A stretch of DNA of 64,000 nucleotides from Protula sp. h YS-2021 (Eukaryota > Annelida > Polychaeta > Sabellida > Serpulidae): positions 47,732,228-47,796,227 of the forward strand of contig OX457029.1 in the NCBI GenBank assembly GCA_949752745.1, given 5' to 3'. Each line of letters opens with the position of its first letter. The stretch's first letter is position 1. The notes under the pieces were generated by a model. The model made no database searches. It had not been told where the DNA came from and saw nothing but the letters and a program-made list of their open reading frames with translations. This document shows, in pieces, positions 52,311 to 64,000 of the stretch. Position numbers and translations under genes: made by a program.

Positions 52311-53289
52311 TCTCGAACCCTGTGTGCATCGTTTTTCAGCTCATCAGACATATGCATTTCCGCGGTCTTGCTAACAGACTGTTGTGGTCTGGCGTCACTT
52401 GCATATCGGATCACTCCTTTACTGTGATGATCTCTAGCTTTAGAGGAGTGCTGTAAGTTTATGCTAATTAGTCACATCTTCTGTCACGTATTTGAGAGGT
52501 TTCCGGGCCACTGCTGTTGATGCAATCTCGAAGCGTAGACGCAGAACTTTGTCCTGATATCACACAAACATTGAGCACATGCCTAGTGTTTTCATGTGTG
52601 ACCCGTCATATAGGTGCAAGCGTGACTCGAAACGGCGCAACTGAGCATTTGGGTACTAACATTTTCAGGTCTGATATACTCATGATGCTGCAAGTGGTTC
52701 CAGTATCTATAACGAAGGCCGGGTGCTTTCCTGGTTGTCCTTTCTCCTTGCTTAACTCTAGCTGTACTTTGTTCTGTTTGTTGATTTTTACAGGTGCAAC
52801 CCTATGGATAACCGCATAACATGATTTATCACTGATTTCCTCGTCACTGACGTAATTTGCACGTTTATTGCTGCGGGATGTGTTGGATTTACGACGTGAT
52901 TGCTGTGTACTGCCCTATGTGCGACATAGCATACTGCCACGTGCATGATTTTTCACATCACAGTCCAGACATTCTTTACCATATGCAGAACAGTGTCCCT
53001 TGCTCCATTCGTGGAATTTTAAACAGTACTTACACGATTGCTTCTGGTCAGTCGGCTTTTTGTTCTACGGTTTGCTGTTGCCACGGCGTTTAGGAAACTG
53101 TACCGATTCTTCTGTCCCTCACTTGTCTATTATCCTTATTTGTCACGAAGTGACTTCACTTGCGCGGAGCATGTCTATTGCCAGATTACGACTTAAGTCT
53201 TTTTCACAAAACATTCGGAGTCTGGCTTCCGTAGTGCCAAGAACAATTCTGTCGCGCAGACTGTCCCTTTCAGAGACTCCGAAATTACA

Positions 53290-53547
53290 TCATTTTATAA
53301 TCTGGGGCAAGCTAGTGACCCATGTATTTATCTTTTCATTTGGCCCTTGCTCACAGGTATAAAATAAATACCTTTCATAAATTTCGTTCCGTTTTGGTTC
53401 GAAGTAGTTTTGAAGAGCTTCAATACATTTGGCTGGATTTCCTTGGTCTTCTTCGGTCATATCCAAACTTTTGAATATGTTAAGATATTCCTTCCCCATT
53501 ACCGTTCTCAAAGTAGCTACCCTTACTTTGGCTTCTTTTTTGTCCAA
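53290..53547 (-). pseudogene. Gypsy gag fragment
   Basis: 85 codons: AKVRVATLRTVMGKEYLNIF, CIEALQNYFEPKRNEIYERY and EQGPNEKINTWVTSL, a common gag pattern in metazoan Gypsy elements (ENYFxPxRNxxYERYxF). Confidence 0.75.
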
Positions 53548-53815
53548 CCCAATTTCATAATTACACCGTTGATCCTTAAAAAGTGCCGGTTAGTCAGGAA
53601 GTCTCCTTTTACCTCCATAGGCGATGGTACCGAAAATTTACTGCCACTTTTAGAGAGTTAATTTTGTTCACTTCAACACATAAAGACAAGTGAGTAGAGA
53701 AATGTGATTTCTCGTAAGGTTGGATGTGGTTAGAAGTTTCTAGGAAATGTGTAGTCAATCTTAATTTCTGAGAACTTGAAATTGACTGATAATTTGACAT
53801 GATCACGTGCACTGT

Positions 53816-55240
53816 ATAACAGTTTATCTATTAATTAATCACAGAAAGTAACATAATAATAATTGCATGTCAAATAAGATGCAGTCGGAATTTATGACTT
53901 TTTTTAATTTACCTTTGAAAAAACAACATTGCACATAGTAGTTTGTTGGAGGAGCACTAGAATTATTGATTCGATTGTTTGCAATTTGAGTTCAATACTG
54001 TAGAGATTCCACAAGCAGTTCTATGGCAGGACAAGCCTTTAGATGGCATTGATTAATATATGTGAGATCATGACCAGAAGCAAAAACAAAAATGGATTAA
54101 TATTTATTGATTAATATATATGAGATCATGTCCAGAAACAAAAACAAAAATGGAATTTGCCAATTTTCAGTCAATTACAAAATAATAGGAAATGTTGCAT
54201 ATGCCCAATACTCTGTTTCCACTGTTCTCGAATTTTAGAATTGTGCCCCAATGGTGTCCCGAAAACTGACTCAGACAAGTGCTTAGAATGTTGGATTTTA
54301 TAATACCTTTCTAAATTATTTAATTTGGTTATTTGGTAGTATTTGGGGTCTCATCATATAATAAAGACCTCCTTAAGGCGACGTTTTTAATATCCCAACC
54401 ACATTAATATGCTGGGCGTTAATTTGATTTGATATCTCATTGTCATGCTAAATGCCATGTGAAGGGCTTCAAGCGAGAAAATAAGAGCATAAATTGAAAA
54501 CATAATGCCTCAGATTATATTATTGCCCCAGCAAAACTTTGTGATTCCTGTTATTATCAATATTTCTGAGACGCTTGGCTTTCCCAAATTTATCGAACAA
54601 CTCATTTGAATACAGTTTCAGCGGATCACTCACATATCAACTGGTTGGCATGCGTGGCAATGACTCTTTAAAACTCGCAGTGCTAATTTTGATAAAATAC
54701 CCCTTTTATTGAAAATGCAGAGTACTGCATGGACGCTACTCTTGTTTTTAACGGTGTCACCACACGGACCGTCCACAAAGTTAACCCACTTTCTGTGCAA
54801 TTTCTAGACAGACAACTTATATGACACCGAGTGCGCCTTCCATCTTCCGGGAATAAATTCTATCCTCAGAACCTTTTTCAGTGGCACACAGTTTTTGTTT
54901 ATACTTAGGATAATTAAACATATATTTTACCTGGCAAATGTATTTTTGCAAATATTCAACATCTTTAGAATGTTTGCGCATTGTTAAGACTTCTAAATCT
55001 TTTTCACGCCTTTGCTTTGCATTTCTACTTTCAGCAACATTTGTAGGAGGCCAGATGAAACGAAATGACATCGTACATATAGCTATCGCGTAATACTTGA
55101 ATGGCTGACGACACTGAAAATGGAGCTTCGCCTGACGTCATACCTTAAATGAACAAAAAAGTGCCAGCCCTCCTATCAAAATTACATATTGTTTACTTCT
55201 TGGCTGGCTTCTTAATGCTGTCTCACCTGACAATAAATAT
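53816..55240. repeat. Segmental duplication unit III
   Basis: Third copy of the 37320-39990 unit with an internal loss. It contains a local direct repeat of about 60 bases (TTGATTAATATATGTGAGATCATG and TTGATTAATATATATGAGATCATG, about 54048-54150). No gene. Confidence 0.6.
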
Positions 55241-55269
55241 TCCATGCATTCTTGTATTGGGATCCGCTT

Positions 55270-55875
55270 TTTTCTATCTGAAGTCCAAAAAAATGCCGAT
55301 CCGCTTTGGCCAAGTTTTGGTGGATCGCCAGAAAAGTCACTTTTTGAAGAGATAGCAGAAGAAAAAATTAGAAGAAAAACGCCTTTGAAAAATAGGTTAC
55401 GAAAAATTTAAAATTTCCCTCCCATTTAGCCAATTTTTGACAGATCGACTAAAAAGTAAAGTTTAAAAAGAGATCCATTCAAAATGAGAAAGAAATCCGA
55501 TCAGAATTGTGGAAGAAGCATTTTGAAAATTCGCTACTAAATTTTCTCAAAAATGCCCGTGGTTAGTCAATAATTGCCGGATAGCTAAAAAGTAATTTTT
55601 AAAAAAGAGAAGCTCTCTAGTGAACATTTATGTAAAATTTGAAGACAATCCAATCAAAAGTGTGGGGGGAAAACCTTTACAAAATTGTTTACCAAAAAAA
55701 ATTAAAATGCCGTTATTTGGCCAATTTTTGGTGGATCGCTAAAACGTTTCAAGAGAAGCCTACCCAGTATACATCCGTACTCTGGGTAGACCTTTTGAAA
55801 ATTGCTCCCCAAAAATTTAAAATGCTCCCCATTTAGCCATTTTTTTGATCGCCAGGAAAATTGATTACGAAAAAT
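55270..55875. repeat. About 150-base satellite-like array, block 1
   Basis: About four diverged units marked by GCCAATTTTTGGTGGATCGCC, then AAAAAGTAA..TT, AAGAGA..CC, GAACATT..GTA, AATTTGAA and TGGGAGAAGAAGCATTTT-type words recurring every 130-160 bases. The same family resumes at 57425. Confidence 0.75.
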
Positions 55876-55919
55876 GCTCCAAACTTAGTCCAGTGAGACA
55901 CGATCCGCTGTGTAAGGTA

Positions 55920-56394
<475 letters not shown>

Positions 56395-56400
<6 letters not shown>

Positions 56401-57425
56401 TTGGCCCTAAATTCACTTGGGGACCTGTTGGCTGCGGACAATATGGCCGGATACCTTATGGTCGGGGTAAAGCTTAATAACGCGTGAATTTAGGTTATAA
56501 ATTTTTAATTTGGGGACGTTTTGGCCTATATTTATTTGAGGACATTATAGCCGGATACCTTATGGTCGATGTGCAGCTTAATAAAGCGTTTGTTTAAGTT
56601 ATCACAGTCTTTCAACTTGGGGACGTTTTGGCCCTTAATTTATTTGGAGACTTTATGGGTGGTGACCTAATGGCCGAATACTTTTCAGCCGGGGACCTCA
56701 TGACCGAGGACGTGTTGTACTGGATTCCACGGCAAAATTTGCTTTGGGTGGGTTTTGGCCTAAATTCATTTGGGAACATTATTACCGGGTACCGGGGTAC
56801 CGTACGTAAATCTCAATAAAGTGGTAATTTAGGTTATTACACGTCTTTTAGGGGATGTTTTAGCCCTTAATTCATTTGAAGACTTGATGGGCGAGGACTA
56901 TTACGGTCCGGAACCTCATGGAGGGGACGTTTTGTCCTGGTTTTTACTACGACAAATTTGCTTTGGGGATGTGTTTATAAAAAAATTATTTGGGGACATT
57001 ATAGTCAGGAGCATTATGGCCCGACACCTTATGGTCAAGGTAAAGCTTAATAAAGTGTTGATTTAGGTTATGATACGATTCTGTAGCTTTGGTGACGTTT
57101 TGTCTTACACTCATTTGGGGTCCCTATCACAGGGAACAATATAGTCGGGATAAAGCTCAATAAAGCGTTAATTTAGGTTATACTTTCTTTGGGTTGGGGG
57201 TTTGGGCCATGAATTTATTTTGAGACCTTATGGCAGGGAGCATTATGGCCTGACACTTTTTGGTGGGGAACGTGGTGTCCTTCTTTCTACAAAAAATTGC
57301 TTTTGAGACGTTTTGGCATTAAATACACTTGGGGATCTTGTGGTCGGAGAGATTATGGCCGGGGACCCTATAGCCGAGGACGTTTTGTCCTGTATTCCAT
57401 TACAATAAATTTTACTTATGGGACG
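56395..57425. repeat. GGGGACGTTTTGGCC-type tandem array
   Basis: Recurrent order: GGGGACGTTTTGGCC, AATTCATTTGGGGAC, TTATGGCCGG, GGTAAAGCTTAATAAAGCG, TTAATTTAGGTTAT. About six to eight irregular units of 90-270 bases, with added ATTCCA(C/T)..CAAAATTTGCTT segments. A similar remnant lies at 59590-59720 after the second spacer block. Confidence 0.75.
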
Positions 57426-59288
57426 GGAAGTATTTTAAAAATTGCCCATGAGGAAATTGAAAAATGCTCTCATTTAAACAATTTTGGCGCATGCCAAAAA
57501 AGTGATATATAAAGACAGGCCTACGAAGAGACAATTGTGCAAAATTGAAAAGGAATCCGATCCAAATTCTGGGAAAAGAAGCATTTTGAAATTTGGAATC
57601 CAATAAATTAAAAAATGACCCTCATTTCGCTAATTCTTAACGGATCGCCAAAAAAGTAAATTATCAAGAGAGACCTTTGAAAGAAACATTCGTACAAAAT
57701 TTGAAGAAAATCTGTTCAAAATTGTGGGAGAAGAAGCATTATGAAAATTGGCAACCATAAAATCATAAATGTCCCTCCTCCCCATTTGACCTAGTTTGGG
57801 CGGATGATCAAAAAAGTAACTTCACCCGAGAGGCCTACCTAGAGAACAATCGTAAAAAATTGGTAAGGAATTCGATCCAAAAAGTGAAGTATTTTTAAAA
57901 TTGCAAAACCGTAAATTAAAAAATGCCCCCTCCATTTAGCCAATTTTTGTCGGATTCCAAAAGAAGTTACTTTTCCAGATAGTCCTACCTAGAGAACATT
58001 TCGTTTAAATTTGGAAAGGAATCCAATCCAAATTGTAGGAAAGGAAGCATTTTGAAATTTGGAAGTCAATAAATTAAAATATAACCCCATTTCGCCAATA
58101 TTTGGTAGAGCGCAAAGACAGAACCTACCGAGAGAATATTCGTACAAAAGTGCCACAAAATTTAAAGAAAATCTGATCAAAATTATGGAAAATGAAGCAG
58201 TGCGTAAATTCACCACCAAAGTTTTTTAAATGCCCCCGCCATTTGATCAATTTTTGCTGTATCGTCAAAAAAGTAAATTTTCAAGAGCAGTCTACATAGA
58301 GAACAATCATGCAGAATTATAAAGGAATCCAAACCAAATGAAATTATGGGAGAACAAGCATTTTAAAAATTGGAAGCCAAAAAATTTAAATTCAAGCCAT
58401 TTAACCAATTGTTGTCGGATCATCAAAACAAAAATGTCCAGAGACATTGTGACCAGTTTGCAAAAAGTGGTTGTGATATTGTTGAAACCGGCTGTAGAAA
58501 ATTCGTACAACTTTAAAAAGGAATCGTGTCAAAATTGTGAGAGAAGAAGCATTTTGAAAATTGGCTACTAAATATTTTTAAATGGCCCATACTTAGAGTA
58601 TTTTGGGCTGATCGCCAGAAAAGAACTTTTCAGGAGGACCGCCTAATGAACATTTATGAAAAATTAAAAGACAACCGATAAAAGTCGAAGAAGGAGGTCT
58701 TTGACAGTTGGCTACATAAAAAATGCCACCCCCTCAATCTTTGTTCAATTTTAGGTGGATCACTTTTATGGAAAATTTAAGGCATTACCATTAAATTTTC
58801 GGAAGGAAAAAACTTTGAGAAATTGGTTATGAAAAAATTTAAAATACCAACATTTAGCCAACAGTAAATTTTAAAGAGAGAACCATCTAGGGAACAACCG
58901 TTCAAAATTAGTAGGAACCCCTGATCAAAATTGGGTATCCGCTTAGTGAACATTTATGTAAAAATTGAAGACAATGCGATCAAATTTGTGGAAAAAACCT
59001 TTGGAAAATTGGCTACCAAAAAATTTAAAGAATGCCCCCTATTTGGCAAATTTTTGGAGGATCGCCAAAATATTTCAAGAGAGACCTATCCAGTAAACAT
59101 CCGTACAAAATTTAAAAGGAATGTCATCCAGCTCATGGGAGTAGAAGCATTTTCAAAACGTTTTTCAAAAAGAGAAGAAAGCCTGGTGAACATTTATGCA
59201 AAATTACAAGGTAATTCGATGAAAAATGTGGATGAAAAAACTTTTGGAAAATTGGTTACGAAAAAAAATAAAATGCCCCGAAACTAGT
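57425..59288. repeat. About 150-base satellite-like array, block 2
   Basis: About twelve units. The GCCAATTTTTG..GGATC marker occurs near 57475, 57626, 57786, 57938, 58090, 58243, 58403, 58597, 58743 and 59045. Units are diverged but keep word order. Short ORFs across it (for example 58931-59287) have no protein logic. Confidence 0.8.
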
Positions 59289-59289
59289 C

Positions 59290-59720
59290 TCAGTGAGACA
59301 GGATCCCCCATGTAAGGTAAATTATATACAGTATAACCTCAATTACTTAGCACCTCGCAATAGTGGACACCTTCTATAATGGCCGAGTTGTCTCGGTCCT
59401 AAATTCCCCCACTCACTTTTTCACCGATCTGAAGGTTGTAGGTCCCTACGACAAATGCTATATGCGAAGTAGTGTGAGCAAAACATCCAGCATAATTTTT
59501 GGTAATGTTTGAGAATTTGTCATTTTCTACGTGAATTTTGCATTTAAAGCATGTGAAAAACATCTTAAAAGTTAACAAAGAGTTCATTTAGGTTATGCTT
59601 TTATTTTTGCTTAGGGGACGTTTTGGCCTGAATTCATTTTGAGACCTTATGGTAGGGAACATTATAGACAGTGTAAAGCTTAATAAAGCGTTAATTTATA
59701 ACGTTAATTTAGGCTATCAT
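59290..59720. repeat. Second spacer block plus remnant of the GGGGACG array
   Basis: Repeats the order spacer then GGGGACGTTTTGGCC seen at 55920-57425, indicating that the whole [150-base array, spacer, GGGGACG array] is a higher-order unit present at least twice. Confidence 0.65.
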
Positions 59721-59749
59721 ACTTTTTGTAAGAATATAAAAATAAAAAA

Positions 59750-59840
59750 AAGTTGTCCAAAAAATGCCGAGTTTGAAAATGAGGTGCCGAGTTGTCCAAA
59801 AAGTGCCGACTTTGTAGGTGCCGAGTTGTCCAGAGACCAT
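59750..59840. repeat. Short tandem repeat GCCGAGTTGTCCAAAAA
   Basis: Three to four units alternating GCCGAGTTGTCC and AAAAA(A/G)TGCCGA(G/C)TTTG. Confidence 0.75.
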
Positions 59841-60721
59841 GAGAGAAAGATCAGATATTTTTAACGGAATCTCTCCTTAGTTTTGGGAAATTTTCCATGC
59901 AGTGAAAGTGAGAAATGTAAAAGGAAATTGAAAGGAAAACGAAAACTGAAAGAAAAGAAAAAATGTACCAAAAAATTAAATAAATAGAAAATAACAAGCC
60001 CATAACTACAGACAATGTACGAAAAAAAGAGAAGTAAGGGGTGTGCAAAAAGTCGTCTTAAACAAGATACCTTAAAGGTGGTCCCGGTTTGTAACTACAA
60101 TATAACACAGAATAAAGACACATATTTTATAGTTTACTCGAAACAAGCAGCAAGATTCAACTGAAGTTAAAAACAGAACATAAAAATACAGAGAAATCGC
60201 TATTCGGTTAGGAGAAAATAAGTAGAATGAGAATATCTGCTCAAGCTCCAAACAATGAAGTGAAAGGAACGCGTGCTACAAGAAGAAAACAATACCATAA
60301 AACAAAAGCCAAGTACAAGAGTATTATATGCACCAAGAAACGCTTGACTAGTCTTCTGTGCTGTATTGCAAGATAGGATTTCTTAAGACAGCTAATTAAA
60401 TCTGGGTTGGTCAAGTATCCAACGACGACCAGCAAAAATATCTTGACGCTGTTCTGGCCAATCAAGAGCTTCGATGAAGCAGTCTGCTAACCGCAGTTAT
60501 GTAAGCACACAACATTCTGTACTCCTACTAAATTCCGCTTTCATAAAAGAGGCTTAAGCAAAGAGCAAAATTCCGAAAATACCAAAATATTTCATGGTAA
60601 TCAAATTTGTCTTCGTTATCAAAATAAACAACTGAATAGGTAAATAAACAAACATTAAGTGAAAGAAACGAAGAAAATGACAAAGTTTTGTTAACCAGGA
60701 AAAATTAGCTGTGAAGCCTAC

Positions 60722-60793
60722 CCTCCTCTGGGATCAGCACTCGCTGGGGGCCACGAGTTGGGTCAGGCAAGCTCTCCAGTGATTCATTCAAAC
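60722..60793 (-). CDS. Isolated exon candidate (24 codons, phase 1 to phase 1)
   Basis: Between acceptor TTATTATAG and donor GTAGGC the phase-1 frame reads LNESLESLPDPTRGPQRVL then IPEE. Length is a multiple of three, the GC is higher than the flanks, and the charged, proline-containing composition resembles a cytoplasmic-tail exon. No adjacent exon could be found; 55-60 kb is satellite and 61-64 kb a LINE relic. It may belong to another gene on this strand, possibly a further member of the A/B family, or be a chance match. Confidence 0.35.
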
Positions 60794-61396
60794 CTATAAT
60801 AAATCAAACTACTTGTCAAAAAGGGAGTTTTCAGCACTGCATTTATACACATTACTGCTTCTTAACCATTACTTTATGTTTTTATTTAATTAGAAAAATG
60901 ATTAATTTTAATTTTTAAATAGTCGAAATATCCTTTAATTTGTTCCTTTGTTTTTTTTCAATCGATGTACTGTCACTAGATTACCGCAGTGAAAATACAA
61001 GAAATCAGATTTCGGCGACTCGCACTGTACGGTGCCTCGAACAGTATCTGACGCCCGAAGAATTAGGATTCTGTGTATTTCATAATTACTATTTATGTTA
61101 TTTCACAACTCACATAGCCGATACCTCCAACCTTTATGCGATCAACCTTCGAGAAGTACTCTTGACATGCCCGTTGAGAGAATTTTCACGATTTGCTATT
61201 GCAGTTGTCATTAAACCAAGGTTTATAGGGGTTTCGACGGGATCCTGATGTTTTCGGTATGGATTTTTCGGCGATGCTTTGAATAAATACATTGAATAAC
61301 ATGTCCGGATCGTTATCTTCAGCAAAATTCTCTCCTTTGATACTGTTATGGATAATTCATGGAACAATGACCAGTTGGCTTTCCCGAATTTCCACT

Positions 61397-61654
61397 TTAT
61401 ACCCTTTCCTCGCGAAACAGTACGGTTTGCCTGAGTACAATGGAAAAATGGTCGCTTCCGTAAAGATCCTTTAAAACCTTAAACGAAAAATCCAAAAACA
61501 GGTTTGCGGAAGCAACAGACAGGTGAATAGAGGTTTTCGAACCACTGCCAGGGTGGATGTACGTTGGTGATTTGTCATTGAATAAGGATATTTCATGATG
61601 GGTTAAAATATTTTCGACAAGTTTTCCTTTGCAATCGGTGCTATTGTGCCCCAT
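61397..61654 (-). pseudogene. LINE endonuclease C-terminal part (relic)
   Basis: Reads GHNSTDCKGKLVENIL, SPTYIHPGSGSKTSIHLSVA and DLYGSDHFSIVL, the late endonuclease blocks with the catalytic SDH. Confidence 0.75.
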
Positions 61655-61952
61655 AACGGGTTGTGGGCATTGAAATCGCCCAAGAATAATACCGGTTTGG
61701 GTAACTGGTATAATAAATCGTTTATTTCGTCTGGTTGCGGTTTGAGAGATGGAGGGAGGGGAGGGAGGTATATGTTGTAAAAAGTAAATGTTTTTCCTAT
61801 TGTAACTCGAGTTGCTTACGCCTGAAGGGTTGTATTTATTGTAATTTTACTTTGGGGGATATCTGTCCGTATAAATGTAGCTACTCCACCGATAGCTCGG
61901 TCATTGTTAAATAGCGTAGTCTCTTAGATTGGGTGGATTATTTTCTGTACCG

Positions 61953-62210
61953 TTTGTTTGTTTGTTTGTTTGGTGTTTAACGCCCCATTCAACAGCTAGG
62001 ATGGGTATATTAGGACGCACTTGCTAAAGGATCAAATGGGAAAAAAGAAGGAAGAATGAAGATATAGTAAAAGAAGAGTTGAAAGAAAGAATTCCGATTA
62101 GTAGCCACTGACATCATGCACGGAACAGAGCGCAGTGGGCGTATTCTTAAGATTCCCCCAATCCACAGGGGGGATTCTATATCGTAAGTTTCTTGGATAC
62201 AGAAAACGGC
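61953..62210 (-). mobile_element. Mollusc-type SINE inserted in the LINE endonuclease
   Basis: It interrupts the endonuclease frame between PAVFCIQET and VATFIRTD. On the minus strand it ends with TGGGGCGTTAAACACC and (CAAA)n, a 3' tail I recognise from abundant mollusc SINE-like repeats. The 5' boundary near 62210 is inferred from the break in LINE homology; target duplications are not clear. Confidence 0.6.
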
Positions 62211-62303
62211 TGGACTATAGACATGTATTAAAGTTTGCACATCAATATAGCTGGTCCAAAAACCTCTAACGTTCCACTGAATTATAGTCATGTTATTTGC
62301 CAT
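62010..62303 (-). pseudogene. LINE endonuclease N-terminus (relic)
   Basis: Starts MANNMTIIQWNVRGF, the usual beginning of I-superfamily endonucleases, and runs to CIQET before entering the SINE; the remainder of this frame (after about 62205) is SINE sequence and not LINE protein. Confidence 0.7.
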
Positions 62304-63719
62304 TATCCCGTGACCGATGTATCAAAACCCTAGGTGGTTTTGGTTGCACCGGGAGTGAAGTGGGGGATATCGTTCTTTGGTCTGATGTGCGCAGCTGGAC
62401 TGGTCGCATTGGCTGCGGTGGCGACTGTGCCTGCTCAGACCTCTCCACCTCAATCAAGGGGTGGAATCTGTTGGAGGTCTGCTGCACAAGTTCTCTGGTA
62501 AGGCGGACCTTTTTTTGTTCTATAGTTTTTACCTAGTCTGTTTGTCTGGGGTATTCATTTTACCACTGGTTGACCGACTAGGTGATAGCTTACTGGGTGA
62601 CGGAGTACATGGACGAGCGGATGCCAACTGCATCTCCAGCTCGGGCTTGCACACTGTTGTATTACAATCAGACGATTCAGTATTTGTGCCAGTCGAAACT
62701 TTCGATTTTTTGGGAGTAGGTTTTACACGACATGTTGTTTGAATTGTAATCCAGGTAATATCTGTTTGCCAAGAAGCTTCTCGGGTGTCATTCTTCGCAG
62801 CGGCAGCGTATGAACGATTTGATGATTGTGATTGCAGACTAATTTTTGTGCCTCTGGGTACGGGATGGACTTTTCATGCTTTAGTTTTTGCACATTGGGC
62901 AATCCTTTGCGGACGCTGGGTGGTTTCCCTTGCAGTTAATGCATTTGGTATCACCAGTGCAAGATGTGTAATCATGACCGTACTCACAGCAGTTTGCACG
63001 TGTCACATTCGACCTTTAACACTTGCTGCTACCATGTCCGTACCGCTGTCAGTTGTAGCACCGCACAGGGTTGGAGATATAGGGTTTGATGCCAGGCAGC
63101 CAACTCTCACGTCTGATTGCAACGATGACCTCTGGAACGTAAGCATATGGGTCTCGAGAAAGCCGAGTCTAAGGTATCCTGTCACTCCGAACTTGTCGAG
63201 CTTGTGTACGAGTTATTCCTCTGTGCAGAAATTTAATTCAGGGTGGCTGATGACTCCTTTGGTGTAGTTCAAAGTCTGGTGAGGGGTGCTTTTAACTGGT
63301 GAATTTACAAAGGGTTTCAATTCCAGAAGATTTTACACTGTTGAGCTAAAGATACTTGTATCAAAATATCGCGCCTGAGCGGAGTACTTTAATAGAGTGT
63401 TGAGATCAAATGGAAGAACATACACCATTTTGGATAGCAAATGGTGAAAGTTTGAAAGAACCTTGTTGCGGTGAAACAACGATGTACTCAAACTGTGTCG
63501 TAGGAGGAGACTCGATGTCTAAGTGCGAACGCTTGTTAGTGCCTTGTGGCGTATTGTGTATCTTTGTGTTGATAGTTTCCTTCTCCATATGTGTCTATTG
63601 GAATTTTTTTCACAAGTCTGCCGGTCCCGGCCTTACTCTGACCACCTTAATTGGCAGTGGGGATTTCCCATTGGGACTAGGACTCTTGGGATAGAAACAA
63701 CATTTTGTACATGTTGAGA

Positions 63720-64000
63720 CTTGCCCTTAAGCCGCAGTATGGTTTAGCTGAGCGACCAGTCGTTAACTGTCATGGAGGGCCGCCATGACCACCCTTTTGG
63801 TTGGAGAATCGGGCCAAAGCCACGTGTTGCCGGCGGATCTCGACGTCGAAGATAGGACAGCTCAATGACCAGGATCCCGGTCTCCCCCCATAAAGGTCGC
63901 AATCCACAGCAAAGTGTGCTCGTATTAGACTGGAGTACTAACAACAAAGTAGACCCCAGCTGCTGGAGACCATAATGAAGGAGCACATCAGATTGCCACG
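63720..64000. other. Right edge, unassigned
   Basis: GC-richer than average with short minus-strand frames; possibly the 5' untranslated part of the LINE relic. Nothing specific is recognised. Confidence 0.35.

Larger units (their letters stand above)
51290..53815 (-). mobile_element. Gypsy/Ty3-type LTR retroelement relic
   Basis: The minus strand carries gag, zinc knuckle, protease, RT and RNase H fragments in the correct order. Gag: LRTVMGKEYLNIFKSLDMTEE (53510-53440). Knuckle-like region: CKYCLKFHEWSKGHCSAYG and CLDCDVKNHARGS (about 53035-52935). Protease: FVIDTGTTCSIMS (about 52720-52690). RT: SGKLRICIDPKDLN at about 52045 through AHVADC-type text at 51905. RNase H: SSKPLTLQVDASEKSVGAILL (51482-51420). 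Stops and frameshifts occur throughout; integrase and LTRs were not found. Tissue or host activity is not expected. Confidence 0.8.
61100..63700 (-). mobile_element. I/Nimb-like LINE relic (gag ORF1 and endonuclease)
   Basis: ORF1 fragments on the minus strand: FEYIVVSPQQGSFKLSPFAI (63510-63440), then VGCLASNPISPTLC-type text (63110-63060) and zinc-knuckle text NCCEYGHDYTSC with CINCKGNHPASAKDCP (about 62995-62895). ORF2 begins at about 62303 with NMTIIQWNVRGFWTSYIDVQ and PAVFCIQET. It resumes beyond the SINE at about 61900 with VATFIRTDIP, FLGDFNAHNP (about 61690), GSDHFSIVL (about 61455) and PYKPWFNDNC (about 61235). Truncated before the RT. Stops are present throughout. Confidence 0.75.

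Noticed and set aside
60241..60465. Hydrophobic 74-residue minus-strand ORF
   Set aside because: Looks membrane-like, but another frame of the same DNA (EALDWPEQRQDI) seemed equally protein-like; no start context, no homologue recognised.

Overview
The window is invertebrate (metazoan) nuclear DNA: AT-rich, intron-bearing and full of degenerate transposable elements, microsatellites and tandem repeats, with no bacterial gene organisation. A SINE-like segment whose tail on the minus strand reads GGCGTTAAACACC followed by CAAA repeats (61953-62210) is a signature I associate with mollusc genomes. I therefore favour a marine mollusc, at moderate confidence. The ORF set is dominated by repeat shadows, and the real genes had to be assembled from short exons by splice-site reading.

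The core is a pair of tandem paralogous immunoglobulin-superfamily genes on the minus strand. Gene A (28425 down to 12453) can be read as 12 exons with consensus GT/AG sites and compatible phases, giving an uninterrupted frame of 458 residues: signal peptide, a V-like Ig domain lacking both canonical cysteines (D1), a cysteine-bearing Ig domain (D2), a third Ig domain (D3), a 13-residue stalk microexon, a transmembrane helix and a roughly 92-residue Pro/Tyr-rich cytoplasmic tail ending in a tiny last exon. Gene B (47838 down to 43119) repeats the signal peptide-D1-D2 exons and a homologous last exon. The segment that should hold D3, transmembrane and tail exons is missing between 44125 and 43156. 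Splicing D2 of B to its last exon would create a TAG at the junction, predicting a secreted two-domain product. D1 differs between A and B much more than D2 does.

Layout: 1-3000 LINE fragments (plus strand). 3480-3950 possible small intronless gene. 5100-7130 DIRS-like retroelement remnant (minus). 7140-12450 AT-rich 3' flank of gene A. 12453-28425 gene A with repeat-filled introns. 28430-32750 duplicated upstream flank with a nested DNA transposon, a 21-bp minisatellite and a Crypton/KIAA1958-type tyrosine-recombinase relic. 32600-43100 AT-rich segmental duplications. 43119-47838 gene B. 47840-50950 the B copy of the upstream flank. 51290-53810 Gypsy-type retroelement relic (minus). 53815-55240 a further segmental-duplication copy. 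55270-59840 two interleaved satellite-like tandem arrays. 60722-60793 an isolated exon candidate. 61100-63700 an I/Nimb-like LINE relic (minus) interrupted by the SINE.

The genes probably act at the cell surface: A as a receptor or adhesion molecule with SH2/SH3-type tail motifs, B as a possible soluble counterpart. This is inferred from architecture only; no function was established.
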